DNA of 64,000 nt, from the NCBI GenBank assembly GCA_031551865.1, contig JAVBMY010000004.1, forward strand, positions 62,001 through 126,000, in the 5' to 3' direction. The translations under genes and the position numbers were made by a program. Of the stretch, positions 33,116 through 41,607 are shown piece after piece (position 1 is the first letter of the stretch; each line of letters opens with the position of its first letter). This DNA is from Rikenella sp031551865. GTDB lineage: Bacteria > Bacteroidota > Bacteroidia > Bacteroidales > Rikenellaceae. The notes below the pieces were generated by a model, which searched no databases, was not told the origin of the DNA, and was given only the letters and a program-made list of their open reading frames with translations.

Positions 33116-34339
33116 ATGAAAAACGCAGTTGCAATACTTTGCGCCGGAGGCCCCGCCCCCGGAATCAACACGGTGATCAGTGCCGTGACCAAAATCTTCA
33201 CGCAGAACGGCTACAAAGTGATCGGCCTGAACGGCGGCTTCAAAAGCCTCGTCTCCGACGAGCCCGATTTCATCTACCTCGACTTCGAGATGGCCGACAA
33301 CATCTACTCGCGCGGCGGATCGGCCCTTGTGATGAGCCGCTACAAACCCACCGACAAAGAGTTCCGCACCGATTTCTTTGAAAAATACAACGTGAAATGC
33401 CTGGTGACCATCGGCGGCGATGATACCGCCTCGACCGCCAACCGTTTCTCGAAATTTTTGCGCGCCAACAGCCTCGACGTGACCAACATCCACGTGCCCA
33501 AAACCATCGATAACGACCTTCCGCTACCCGCCGGGTACCCCACCTTTGGCTACAATTCGGCCAAAGAAGAGGGCGTTAAGCTGGCCACCACGCTCTACGA
33601 AGACGCCCGCACCAGCGGTAACTGGTTCGTCGTGTCGGCCATGGGCCGCGAAGCCGGGCACCTCGCCTTCGGTATCGGTGCCGCCTGCCACTACCCGATG
33701 ATCATCATCCCCGAGATGTTCGACAAAACGCCCATCACTTTCGACAAAATCACCCGCCTGGTGATTTCTTCGATGGTCAAGCGCCGCCTGATGGGCATCC
33801 CCTACGGCGTGGCGATCATCTCCGAAGGCGTGTTCCACTTCATGAGCGACGAGGACATCATCGGCACCGGCATCGAATTCACCTACGACGACCACGGCCA
33901 CCCCGAACTGGGCAACGTGAGTAAGTCGCATATTTTCAACATGCTCGTACAGCAAAAGTTGAAGACCCTGCGCATCAAAGTGAAAAGCCGACCCAACGAA
34001 ATGGGTTACGAACTCCGCTGCTGCCGCCCGATCGCCTACGACCTCTCGTATGCCACCCAACTGGGCCTCGGCGTATACGAACTCTACAAAGCCGGACACA
34101 CCGCCTGCATGGTGACCGTAGGCCGCGACGGCTCGACCGAGCCGCTGTTCATGGACAGCGTGGCCGACAAGAACGGAAAGATCATGCCCCGCCTGGTGGA
34201 CGTACATTCCCATAAAGTGCAGCAGATCATGCAGAACAACCTGCACTACATCACCCCCGAGGACTACAAGGGCGCTGCGAAATTCGTGGATGATCCTACA
34301 GAATACGACTTCCTGAAGATACTCGAATGGAATAAATAG
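33116..34339 (+). CDS. 6-phosphofructokinase, PPi-type by sequence
   Basis: 407 residues from the ATG at 33116 (MKNAVAILCAGGPAPGINTV). Phosphorylates fructose 6-phosphate. The glycine-rich loop reads IGGDDTAS (Gly100-Asp103) where ATP enzymes have GGDGS; Asp at the fourth position with PKTIDNDLP is the hallmark of pyrophosphate-dependent enzymes. Other blocks are GREAGHLAFGIG, PYGVAIISEG and FRTDFFEKYNVKCLVTIG. Likely a reversible PPi-dependent enzyme of anaerobic glycolysis. The open frame from 33008 would include a repeat remnant and is rejected as the start. Confidence 0.92.
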   Translation: MKNAVAILCAGGPAPGINTVISAVTKIFTQNGYKVIGLNGGFKSLVSDEPDFIYLDFEMADNIYSRGGSALVMSRYKPTDKEFRTDFFEKYNVKCLVTIGGDDTASTANRFSKFLRANSLDVTNIHVPKTIDNDLPLPAGYPTFGYNSAKEEGVKLATTLYEDARTSGNWFVVSAMGREAGHLAFGIGAACHYPMIIIPEMFDKTPITFDKITRLVISSMVKRRLMGIPYGVAIISEGVFHFMSDEDIIGTGIEFTYDDHGHPELGNVSKSHIFNMLVQQKLKTLRIKVKSRPNEMGYELRCCRPIAYDLSYATQLGLGVYELYKAGHTACMVTVGRDGSTEPLFMDSVADKNGKIMPRLVDVHSHKVQQIMQNNLHYITPEDYKGAAKFVDDPTEYDFLKILEWNK

Positions 34340-34361
34340 ATCTTTATTAGATCGTTAAGCG

Positions 34362-34397
34362 AAGAAGGCTGCCCTGTATGGGGCAGCCTTCTTTTTG
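34362..34397 (+). terminator. terminator of the phosphofructokinase gene
   Basis: Stem AAGAAGGCTGCCC (34362-34374) with GGGCAGCCTTCTT (34381-34393), then TTTG. A short repeat half (GTCATCCTGGGCGGAGAG) follows. Confidence 0.9.
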
Positions 34398-34474
34398 TGT
34401 GTCATCCTGGGCGGAGAGATGGGGATTTGTCGCGATTCTTTTGTAGCCGACATTCAGGTATCTATGCGGCAGCA

Positions 34475-35065
34475 TTATTTACCGTTCGTCCTCAGATGGC
34501 AACCGAGCAGGTGGTCGTCGATATAACCCACGGCCTGCAGGTGCGCATAGCAGATCGTAGTGCCGAAGAATCTGAACCCGCGTTTTTTCATGTCCTTGCT
34601 GATGGTGTCGGATAGCGGGGTGGAGGCGGGGATTTCCGGCAAAGTTTTCCACGAGTTTACCACCGGCCTGCCTTCGGGCAGGAACGACTTAAGATAATTA
34701 CAGAAACTGCCGAACTCCTTTTGCACCTCAAGAAAACAGCGGGCGTTGGATATGGCCGCTTCTATCTTAGCGCGGTTGCGGATGATTCCGGCGTTTTGCA
34801 ACAGTCGCTCCACATCGTTCGGAGTGAAGCGGGCTACTTTTTCGGCATCGAAACCGGCGAAGGCTTCGCGGTATGACTCGCGTTTTTTAAGGACGGTATA
34901 CCAACTCAGTCCGGCCTGCGCGCTCTCAAGCACCAAAAACTCGAACATTTTGGTATCGTCGGTGACCTCGCGGCCCCACTCTTCGTCGTGGTATTTCACA
35001 TACAGGGGATCGGTGCCACACCATCCGCACCGGACTAATTCCTTACTCATCTTAGTTTTAGACAA
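34475..35065 (-). CDS. tag: DNA-3-methyladenine glycosylase I
   Basis: 196 residues. Excises 3-methyladenine from alkylated DNA. Zinc-binding and base-pocket motifs are visible: ELVRCGWCGTDPLYVKYHDE at the N-terminus, EWGREVTDDTKMFEFLVLES, AQAGLSWYTVLKKRE and the C-terminal VGYIDDHLLGCH. Family-typical length. With the two MGMT genes at 13-15 kb, this adds to the alkylation-repair repertoire. Confidence 0.95.
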   Translation of the reverse strand: MSKTKMSKELVRCGWCGTDPLYVKYHDEEWGREVTDDTKMFEFLVLESAQAGLSWYTVLKKRESYREAFAGFDAEKVARFTPNDVERLLQNAGIIRNRAKIEAAISNARCFLEVQKEFGSFCNYLKSFLPEGRPVVNSWKTLPEIPASTPLSDTISKDMKKRGFRFFGTTICYAHLQAVGYIDDHLLGCHLRTNGK

Positions 35066-35138
35066 AATCTATAAAGTGCTGTTTTTCAAAAATTAACAAA
35101 CATTACTGCCAGTCGTCGAAAAATCAGCAGCGCGAAAT

Positions 35139-35831
35139 TTACATCTCTTTTTTGGCGTAATCAATAGCACGGTTCAGCAGGCCGGTAAACGGGGCAGTGG
35201 CACGGAACTGTCCGACGACCCATTCCGCAAGGCCGGGTTCGGCAAGCTGCTCGGCGGGGATCGCTTTGGAAATGCTGTAATTTTTGTATTTCAGGTATTC
35301 GGCTAACTCGAAGTCGGTCGGAAATCCACGGGGAACTCGTTGCAGCCTGGTGCCAATCTCCAGCGAAAATCCTTTAGCCTTCGCGAGCGCCGCTTTAAAT
35401 TCCGTGGGGTTGTCATAAATCTCGGTGCGGATGCTCTCCAATTCCTTGGTCGAAGGCATATACGATCCGGCGGCAAGAATATTATCGCCGATGTATTCCG
35501 ATCCGGGAGCTTCGAGGTGAACATAGTAACCGGCATAGGTGGAGTGGCGCCCGTAGGCGCAAATGAAAGCGCCCAAGTGGGTTTTGTAGGGCTCTTTGTT
35601 GTGGCTGAAACGAATGTCGCGGTTGATGCGGTACATGCAATTTTTCGCCTTGACGTCTGCCACCGACGGATCGAAGGCGGAGATGCCGCCAATCACTTCC
35701 TGCACGAAAACCTCGAATCCGGCTTTGACAGACAGATAGCGTTTCCTGTGGGCATCGAACCATTCTTTGTGGTTATTAGCCTTCAGTTCGATCAGAAAAT
35801 CCAGAGTTTCTCTGATGTCATAATCACTCAT
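35139..35831 (-). CDS. DUF2461 (TIGR02453) family protein
   Basis: 230 residues. ETLDFLIELKANNHKEWFDA, NRDIRFSHNKEPYKTHLGAF, YYVHLEAPGSEYIGDNILA and PRGFPTDFELAEYLKYKNYS are the family landmarks. Widespread cytosolic family of unknown function; it is sometimes called a DUF2461 or YchN-like protein. No membrane segment. Confidence 0.88.
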   Translation of the reverse strand: MSDYDIRETLDFLIELKANNHKEWFDAHRKRYLSVKAGFEVFVQEVIGGISAFDPSVADVKAKNCMYRINRDIRFSHNKEPYKTHLGAFICAYGRHSTYAGYYVHLEAPGSEYIGDNILAAGSYMPSTKELESIRTEIYDNPTEFKAALAKAKGFSLEIGTRLQRVPRGFPTDFELAEYLKYKNYSISKAIPAEQLAEPGLAEWVVGQFRATAPFTGLLNRAIDYAKKEM

Positions 35832-35896
35832 AGTGCCGAAAATTAGGAAATAATAGCGCCGATAATAGGGCAGGCCGGTTTTCCGGACCGTCCTGT

Positions 35897-36946
35897 TTAA
35901 GAAAGCAACAGGTTATAGACTCGTTCCCAGGGAAGGGTTTCCATACAGGCATAGTCGCCACGCCAACACTCTTTGTGCCCGTAGACCGAGCAGGGGCGGC
36001 ATTCGAGTTCGGCCAGTTGCACCGCATCTTCGGGAGACTGGCCGAGGCCGAGGAATCCCGCATATGGGTGGGTAGCCCCCCAGACCGACACGACCCGCAC
36101 CCCCAGCAACGACGCCATATGCATAGCCGAGGAGTCCATCGAGAGCATCAGGTCGAGGTTGGCCATCAGGTCCATCTCCTGTTCGAGCGTCAACATGCCG
36201 ATGGCCGAGGTCACAGCGGGGTATTCTTCGACCAGACTGGCGGCCGATGCTTTTTCGGCCGGGCCACCCCCGAAAATGAAAATACGGTATTCGGGATGCT
36301 CGGCGATCAGGCGGCCGATGATCCTCTTGATATTGACAATGGGGTAGACTTTGCCGCGATGCTGGGCAAAGGGGGCAATCCCGAGCCATTTTTCACCTTC
36401 GCGGCGAATATAATCGATTCCGTGTATCTGCGGCGCGGGTCTCGGCGGGCGTTCCGGGAGCGCAGTCGGAGTAGGCAGTTCGAAACCGGCCCGGCGGAAA
36501 GCATCAGCATAGCGGTCGATGCTGGTGGGCAACTGGCGCATCACCTTTTTTTTACGGCGAGTGAGCGCTTTTTTCTCGTCGCGCCCCTTTTCCATATGTA
36601 TGGTCTTGACTCCGGCCAACCGGTAGAATTTCCGCAGCAACCGCGAATATATCTTATCCTGAAGGTCGATCACCAGGTCGAAGTCGAACGGGTAGCTGTA
36701 GCGGAGCTCGTGGAACAAGCGCCACAGGCCTTTGGAGCCGCGGTGGTATTTTGCCAGGTCGACGTTGTGGATGCGGAGCTTGGGAACCCTGAAGAAGAAC
36801 GGTTTGTAGAACGCCCGGGTCAGCATTACGATTTCGTACTGCGGATAGCGTTCGGCGAATGCTTCGAGTACTGGCGCGGTCATCGCCACGTCGCCCATGG
36901 CCGATGAGCGGATCACCAGTATTTTATTCGGTTTTCGTCTCTTCAC
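35897..36946 (-). CDS. glycosyltransferase family 9 (heptosyltransferase-like)
   Basis: 349 residues. ILVIRSSAMGDVAMTAPVLE at the N-terminus, FDLVIDLQDKIYSRLL, GIAPFAQHRGKVYP, IFIFGGGPAEKA, MLSMDSSAMHMASLLGVRVV and WGATHPYAGFLGLGQ are the ADP-heptose:LPS transferase landmarks of GT-B family GT9. Cys-rich C-terminus (ELECRPCSVYGHKECWRGDY) is typical of Bacteroidota members. Likely transfers a sugar to the LPS core on the cytoplasmic face. A DUF4254 gene ends 24 nt upstream, a common partner in this phylum. Confidence 0.93.
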   Translation of the reverse strand: MKRRKPNKILVIRSSAMGDVAMTAPVLEAFAERYPQYEIVMLTRAFYKPFFFRVPKLRIHNVDLAKYHRGSKGLWRLFHELRYSYPFDFDLVIDLQDKIYSRLLRKFYRLAGVKTIHMEKGRDEKKALTRRKKKVMRQLPTSIDRYADAFRRAGFELPTPTALPERPPRPAPQIHGIDYIRREGEKWLGIAPFAQHRGKVYPIVNIKRIIGRLIAEHPEYRIFIFGGGPAEKASAASLVEEYPAVTSAIGMLTLEQEMDLMANLDLMLSMDSSAMHMASLLGVRVVSVWGATHPYAGFLGLGQSPEDAVQLAELECRPCSVYGHKECWRGDYACMETLPWERVYNLLLS

Positions 36947-36970
36947 AGGATCAGGGTAGGCTTCGGGGCA

Positions 36971-37603
36971 TTATTTTTGAGAAGACGAGGCGTAGAGTAC
37001 CGGATTGAGCGCCGGATCGTTGTACATCTTCATCTGTTTGTAGAGTTTCATGTATTTACGCCCGGCTTCGATGTCCGCGAGCAACTCCTCGATGGCAGTC
37101 GATAAGTCGCGGCGTTGTTCGAGCAACACGGCCAACTTGGCGGCACAGGCATCGTGGTGCGCCTGCGAAACCTCGCCGCCGCCCGAGCCTACGGGGCGGT
37201 CGGCTTCGGCCTGCATGTGGTAAATCTTGAGTGCCAGGATCGAAAGGCGGTCAACCGCCCAGGCCGGGGTTTCGGTATTGATCTTCGCCCCGGGCAGCGC
37301 GGCGACACCGCGGTATTTGTCGAGGAAATAGCTGTCGATGTACTCGACCATGTCGGTGCGTTCCTGATTCGAGGCATCGATGCGGCGCTTCAGCACAAGT
37401 GCCGCAGCAGGGTCGATCTTTGGGTCGCGGATGATGTCCTCGAAGTGCCACTGCACAGTGTCTATCCAGTTCTTGTGGTAGAGCAATGCTTCGAGCGAAC
37501 CGGCCGGGTAAGGGTTCTCGATGGGATGGTCCACATCGTCGTAGCGGTGGTAGTCATCGATCGAGCGGGTGAATACCTGTCGGCACAGTTCGGTAAATTG
37601 CAT
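36971..37603 (-). CDS. DUF4254 family protein
   Basis: 210 residues from the ATG at 37603 (MQFTELCRQVFTRSIDDYHR), the first start after a -7 box at 37639-37632. All-helical, with LLYHKNWIDTVQWHFEDIIR, RIDASNQERTDMVEYIDSYF and DRLSILALKIYHMQAEADR. A Bacteroidota family of unknown function that very often lies next to a GT9 transferase, as here, so a role in LPS core assembly is a reasonable inference. Confidence 0.85.
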   Translation of the reverse strand: MQFTELCRQVFTRSIDDYHRYDDVDHPIENPYPAGSLEALLYHKNWIDTVQWHFEDIIRDPKIDPAAALVLKRRIDASNQERTDMVEYIDSYFLDKYRGVAALPGAKINTETPAWAVDRLSILALKIYHMQAEADRPVGSGGGEVSQAHHDACAAKLAVLLEQRRDLSTAIEELLADIEAGRKYMKLYKQMKMYNDPALNPVLYASSSQK

Positions 37604-37631
37604 GGCGGTTGGGGTTTTGTTTTGCGTGTCA

Positions 37632-37639
37632 CAAATATA
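37632..37639 (-). promoter_or_regulatory. -7 promoter element of the DUF4254/GT9 unit
   Basis: TATATTTG on the minus strand, ending 28 nt before the ATG at 37603. Its -33 region overlaps the divergent plus-strand promoter. Confidence 0.5.
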
Positions 37640-37645
37640 AGACAA

Positions 37646-37677
37646 TTTGGGGGAATAGCCTCAATTCCGTACTTTTG
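37646..37677 (+). promoter_or_regulatory. promoter of the glucosaminidase gene
   Basis: TTTG (37646-37649), 20-nt spacer, TACTTTTG (37670-37677): exact consensus spacing. Divergent from and interleaved with the minus-strand promoter. Confidence 0.78.
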
Positions 37678-37732
37678 TGATGCGGTTCGGCGAACTACCG
37701 CCGAAACTCCTCCGGAATAGCACATACTACAG

Positions 37733-38653
37733 ATGATTCAACACAAGTTACTCGTTCTTCCAATTTGTTTCGCGATGCTCACGCTGCCGCTCCGCGCGCA
37801 ACAGCGGAGAACCACGGCGGAAGAATATATCGAACGCTATAAATATCTGGCTATTCAGGAAATGCAGGACTACGGCATCCCTGCCAGCATCACCATGGCC
37901 CAGGGATTGCTCGAATCGGGCAACGGCAACAGCGCCTTGGCTACCGGCGCGAACAACCACTTCGGAATTAAATGCAAAGCCGACTGGACAGGCGCGCGGG
38001 TCTACCACGACGACGACGAAAAAGGCGAATGTTTCCGCAGGTACCGCACTCCGGAAGAGTCTTACCGCGACCATTCGCTCTTCCTGCGCAATGGGCAGCG
38101 CTACGCGTCGCTTTTCCAGCTCGATCCCACCGACTACCGAGGATGGGCCCGGGGACTCAAATCAGCCGGATACGCCACCAATCCGCAATATGCCACGCTG
38201 CTGATCAACCTGATCGAGCGCTACAACCTGCAAAGTCTCGACACGCAACCCCTTAGTGTAGCCGAGGCACGCCAACGGCAGCGGCGCTCGAATCGTACGG
38301 GCTTGCTTGTGAAACCTGTCCATCCGGTATTATACAATAACGGAGTACGCTATGTAGTGGCCCAAAGCGGCGACAGTTTCATCGCGATAGCCAACGAACG
38401 TGACATGCCGGTCGCCCGGTTGCTCGAAGTCAACGACATGCCCTACGACATGCCCTTGCAAGAAGGTATGGCCGTATACATTGCCCCAAAAAAGAACAAA
38501 TCGGCCACCGTATTCGCGCACATAATGACAGCCGCCGACTCTTACCATTCGGTAGCTCAACAATACGGGATCAAACTCGGCAAACTAGAAAAGATGAACC
38601 CTGCGGCCCGCACCCAGCCGCCCTACGTCGGACAAATCATAAGACTCAAATAA
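37733..38653 (+). CDS. exported peptidoglycan glucosaminidase with LysM repeats
   Basis: 306 residues. A signal peptide (LLVLPICFAMLTLPLRA) is followed by a glucosaminidase domain: YKYLAIQEMQDYGIPASITM, AQGLLESGNGNSALA (catalytic Glu in LESGNG), NNHFGIKCKADWTGARVYHD and FRRYRTPEESYRDHSLFL. The C-terminal half has two LysM-like units (RYVVAQSGDSFIAIANERDM, HIMTAADSYHSVAQQYGIKL) that bind peptidoglycan. Hydrolyses the glycan backbone of the wall, probably in growth or division. The OsmC gene follows 5 nt later. Confidence 0.94.
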   Translation: MIQHKLLVLPICFAMLTLPLRAQQRRTTAEEYIERYKYLAIQEMQDYGIPASITMAQGLLESGNGNSALATGANNHFGIKCKADWTGARVYHDDDEKGECFRRYRTPEESYRDHSLFLRNGQRYASLFQLDPTDYRGWARGLKSAGYATNPQYATLLINLIERYNLQSLDTQPLSVAEARQRQRRSNRTGLLVKPVHPVLYNNGVRYVVAQSGDSFIAIANERDMPVARLLEVNDMPYDMPLQEGMAVYIAPKKNKSATVFAHIMTAADSYHSVAQQYGIKLGKLEKMNPAARTQPPYVGQIIRLK

Positions 38654-38658
38654 CCGTT

Positions 38659-39069
38659 ATGGCAAAAACATCACACGTTCGCTATCTGGGCGACCTGCGC
38701 TCCGAATGGGAGCACCTGCAATCGGGCACCAAAATCACCGCCGACGCCCCGACCGACAACCATGGCCGCGGCGAAGCTTTCTCGCCCACCGACCTGATGG
38801 CCTCCGCACTGGCCGGCTGCATGCTCACCATCATGGGTATCGCAGCCCAGACTCACGGATTCAACATCGACGGCGCCGAAGCCGACGTCACCAAAGTGAT
38901 GGGTAACGGTCCCCGCCGGGTGGTCGAGATCGTCGTCGAGATTACCTTCCCCACCGACTACGAGCCCAAATACAAAAAGATTATCGAAGCGGCCGCCCGC
39001 GAATGCCCGGTGGCCAACTCGCTGCATCCCGACCTGAAACAGACCGTGGTTTTCCATTACGGGAAATAG
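38659..39069 (+). CDS. OsmC-family protein
   Basis: 136 residues. AFSPTDLMASALAGCMLTIM contains the first redox Cys, and ARECPVANSLHPDLKQTV the second; together they form the thiol peroxidase site of the OsmC/Ohr superfamily. DNHGRGEAFSPTD is typical of the OsmC branch. Detoxifies organic hydroperoxides, or acts on related thiol chemistry. Probably co-transcribed with the glucosaminidase gene. Confidence 0.93.
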   Translation: MAKTSHVRYLGDLRSEWEHLQSGTKITADAPTDNHGRGEAFSPTDLMASALAGCMLTIMGIAAQTHGFNIDGAEADVTKVMGNGPRRVVEIVVEITFPTDYEPKYKKIIEAAARECPVANSLHPDLKQTVVFHYGK

Positions 39070-39232
39070 GTTTACGAACCTCTGTCCGTGGAATTTCGTC
39101 CGGCGTTTTCGCGCCCGGGGCGACTTAACTTTATGGCCATGCCGATCCTTTCCCGTCATTACGGGGGTTTCTGAAAAGCAGCAACCATTTCTCCCCTCAC
39201 GATACGGATACCCAAATGTATTCCAACGCACC

Positions 39233-39841
39233 ATGAAAATCAAAAGCGCCGAATTCAAATGCAGCAGTGAAAAGGTAGGGCAGTGCCCGGCCGGCGACAT
39301 GCCGGAGTTTGCCTTCATCGGGCGATCCAACGTCGGGAAATCGTCGCTGATCAACATGCTCACGGGCCGCGCGGGGCTGGCCAAAGTGTCGGGGACCCCA
39401 GGAAAGACACGGCTGATCAACCACTTCGTCATTAACCATGAATGGGCATTGGTCGACCTGCCCGGCTATGGATACGCCCGCACCTCGAAGTCGATGCGCG
39501 CCGGATTCGGCAAGATGATCGACGACTACATCCTCCGCCGCGAGAACCTCTTCTTCCTGTTCGTACTGGTCGATTCGCGCCTTGAGCCGCAAAAGATCGA
39601 CCTCGACTTCATCAACTTCCTGGGCGAGAACGGCGTACCGTTCGGCCTGGCCTTCACCAAGAGCGACAAACTGTCGGCCTCGCAATTGAGGCGCAATATG
39701 GAAATCTACGGCGTCACCCTCAGCGAGCAATGGGAAGAGCTCCCGCCGATGTTCGCCACCTCGGCCGAAAAAGGCGCCGGCCGCGACGAGGTGCTCGGAT
39801 TTATCGAAAATTGCCTCGAAGCCGGTCCGGCCGAGGCGTAA
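39233..39841 (+). CDS. engB: ribosome biogenesis GTP-binding protein EngB/YsxC
   Basis: 202 residues. G1 GRSNVGKSSLINMLTG, G2/G3 GTPGKTRLINHF and LVDLPGYGYARTSKSMR, G4 FTKSDKL, G5 ATSAEKGAGRDEV: complete EngB GTPase set, family-typical length. Acts in late assembly of the large ribosomal subunit. No clear promoter box upstream. Confidence 0.97.
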   Translation: MKIKSAEFKCSSEKVGQCPAGDMPEFAFIGRSNVGKSSLINMLTGRAGLAKVSGTPGKTRLINHFVINHEWALVDLPGYGYARTSKSMRAGFGKMIDDYILRRENLFFLFVLVDSRLEPQKIDLDFINFLGENGVPFGLAFTKSDKLSASQLRRNMEIYGVTLSEQWEELPPMFATSAEKGAGRDEVLGFIENCLEAGPAEA

Positions 39842-39882
39842 TCTGAAATTCTCAAGAGTAACAACCAAAGACCAACCACAAC

Positions 39883-40149
39883 TTGAGCATTAAAGACCCT
39901 ATATTCCCGTCATTGTCCAAAAACCAGGTGGCACTACTGCGTGCTAAATTGATGACAGGACATGTATTAGACAATAACTTTGACTTGACAAGCAGGTCAA
40001 AAGGCGGCGAAATTTATACGGTATTCGATTCGTTGGACGTTGCCAAACAATACATCGAAGAGCAAAAAACGCAACACGAAGGGGTTGAGTTCTGGGTGTA
40101 TGGCCAAAACGAAGAAGTAATACTCTATGTCAAACCTGACCGATGGTGA
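39883..40149 (+). CDS. small protein of unknown function with TTG start
   Basis: 88 residues if the TTG at 39883 is used (LSIKDPIFPSLSKNQVALLR). Compact, with IYTVFDSLDVAKQYIEEQKT and GVEFWVYGQNEEVILYVKPD. It lies 41 nt after engB. More AT-rich than either neighbour. No family recognised; the Val/Glu-rich C-terminal strands suggest a small alpha/beta fold. Confidence 0.65.
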   Translation: MSIKDPIFPSLSKNQVALLRAKLMTGHVLDNNFDLTSRSKGGEIYTVFDSLDVAKQYIEEQKTQHEGVEFWVYGQNEEVILYVKPDRW

Positions 40150-40209
40150 TAGCATGCGTGCCGCCAACCGGATAGGTTAATAACTTGATGATAACTTCCC
40201 GGGGCTGGA

Positions 40210-40241
40210 TTTGGGGCTTCGCAGGCAAAGGCCTACCTTTG
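40210..40241 (+). promoter_or_regulatory. promoter of prs
   Basis: TTTG (40210-40213), 20-nt spacer, TACCTTTG (40234-40241). The leader to the ATG at 40348 is about 100 nt. Confidence 0.78.
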
Positions 40242-40347
40242 GGCAACTTTTCAATGAAGCGCCCCGCGCCTATCCGGCTCAGGTATACCTCTAAGACGCA
40301 AAAGAATTCAAATAAAACTTAAAAAACATTCAACACCAGCAACTTGT

Positions 40348-41295
40348 ATGGGCGAGCAAAACAAGATCAAAATATTCTCCTGCCGTAACTCCCGTTACCT
40401 GGCCGAACAGATAGCCACGAAATACGGCACGCGCCTCGGCGATTCGGTCGTTGCCGAATTCAGCGACGGCGAATTCCAGCCCGCCTACGACGAAAGCATC
40501 CGCGGCTGCACCGTATTTGTCGTATGTTCGACCTTTCCGCCCGCCGACAACATGATGGAGTTGCTCTTGATGATCGATGCAGCCAAACGTGCTTCGGCTA
40601 AACGCGTGGTGGCCGTGATGCCTTACTTCGGCTGGGCGCGGCAAGACCGCAAAGACCGCCCGCGCGTGTCGATCGGGGCCAAACTCGTGGCCAATCTGCT
40701 GTGCGCCGCCGGCGTCGACCGTATCATGACGATGGACCTGCACGCCGACCAGATCCAAGGTTTCTTCGACGTTCCGGTCGATCACCTCTATGCCAGCGGT
40801 ATCTTTGTCCCTTACGTCAAGAACCTCTGCATGCCCGACCTGTCGGTCGCCACGCCCGACATCGGTGGAGCCAAGCGCGCCAACGCTTACGCCCAGTACC
40901 TCGGTGCCCCCATGATCATCTGCCATAAACACCGCGCCCGCCACAACGTGGTGAGCGAAATGACCGCTATCGGCGACGTCGAAGGCCGTAACGTGCTGTT
41001 GCTCGACGACATGATCGACACTGCCGGTACCATCACCAAAGCCGCCGACATGATGAAGAACGAAATGGGTGCCAAATCGGTACACGCCCTCGTTACGCAC
41101 CCCGTACTTTCAGGCCCTGCTTACGAACGCATCGCCGCCAGCGCCCTCGACGAAGTGATCACCACCGACACGATCCCGCTGCGCACAGATGTGGACACCT
41201 CGAAATTCACCGTACTGAGCGTATCCGACATCTTTGCCGACGCCATCGGCCGCGTCCACGACAACAAACAGATCAGCTCGATGTTCATTTTCTAA
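40348..41295 (+). CDS. prs: ribose-phosphate pyrophosphokinase
   Basis: 315 residues. Makes PRPP from ribose 5-phosphate and ATP for nucleotide, His and Trp synthesis. N-terminal KIFSCRNSRYLAEQIATKYG, SDGEFQPAYDESIRGCTVFV, flexible-loop PYFGWARQDRKDRPRVSIGA, metal site MTMDLHADQIQGFF and PRPP-binding NVLLLDDMIDTAGTITKAAD. Own consensus promoter. The 312 nt after it (41296-41607) hold nested palindromes and no gene. Confidence 0.97.
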   Translation: MGEQNKIKIFSCRNSRYLAEQIATKYGTRLGDSVVAEFSDGEFQPAYDESIRGCTVFVVCSTFPPADNMMELLLMIDAAKRASAKRVVAVMPYFGWARQDRKDRPRVSIGAKLVANLLCAAGVDRIMTMDLHADQIQGFFDVPVDHLYASGIFVPYVKNLCMPDLSVATPDIGGAKRANAYAQYLGAPMIICHKHRARHNVVSEMTAIGDVEGRNVLLLDDMIDTAGTITKAADMMKNEMGAKSVHALVTHPVLSGPAYERIAASALDEVITTDTIPLRTDVDTSKFTVLSVSDIFADAIGRVHDNKQISSMFIF

Positions 41296-41306
41296 ACAGA
41301 TACACA

Positions 41307-41492
41307 CTCATCCCGAGCAAAGCCGAGGGAACTTCTCAGGAATCTTTCGTCCAAGAAAACACACATGTCATCCTGAACGAAGCGGAGGATCTTGGCCAGT
41401 AATGATTCTCGGCCAAGATCCTCCGCTTCGTTCAGGATGACATTATTATTCTCAAGAACGGGAAACACTAGCACCCTGGCTCTGCTGGGAAT
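41307..41492. repeat. outer palindromic repeat interrupted by an inner one
   Basis: Left arm CTCATCCCGAGCAAAGCCGA (from 41308) and a distant right arm CCTGGCTCTGCTGGGAATAA (to about 41492) are imperfect reverse complements; the space between them is occupied by a complete second element. The stretch 41296-41607 has no other feature. Confidence 0.6.
41366..41442. repeat. inner palindromic repeat, perfect 32-bp arms
   Basis: Arms 41366-41397 and 41411-41442 are exact reverse complements, starting TGTCATCCTGAACGAAGCGG and ending in GGATGACA, with a 13-nt loop. The best-preserved copy in the window. Confidence 0.95.
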
Positions 41493-41607
41493 AAAGACCA
41501 AAAACCCTGTTATCCGCCAAAACCGTACGGGGTTTCTATCCGCTTCAAGGGAAAGATTTACCCAGTGTATCTCAAGGCAACACGAAACAAATAGCACACA
41601 TCCTGTC

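Noticed and set aside
40168..40277. 9-bp inverted repeat CCGGATAGG / CCTATCCGG flanking the prs promoter
   Set aside because: The arms are about 90 nt apart and only one would be in the transcript; too little to call an operator.
41366..41442. Perfect 32-bp palindrome considered as a simple terminator for prs
   Set aside because: No T-run follows, the arms are too long, and the same ends recur at many other gaps, so it is classed as a repeat; it may still stop transcription.
41392..41607. Upstream extension of the RluA-type gene
   Set aside because: The extra 72 codons read through palindromic repeats, and the family N-terminus begins at 41608.
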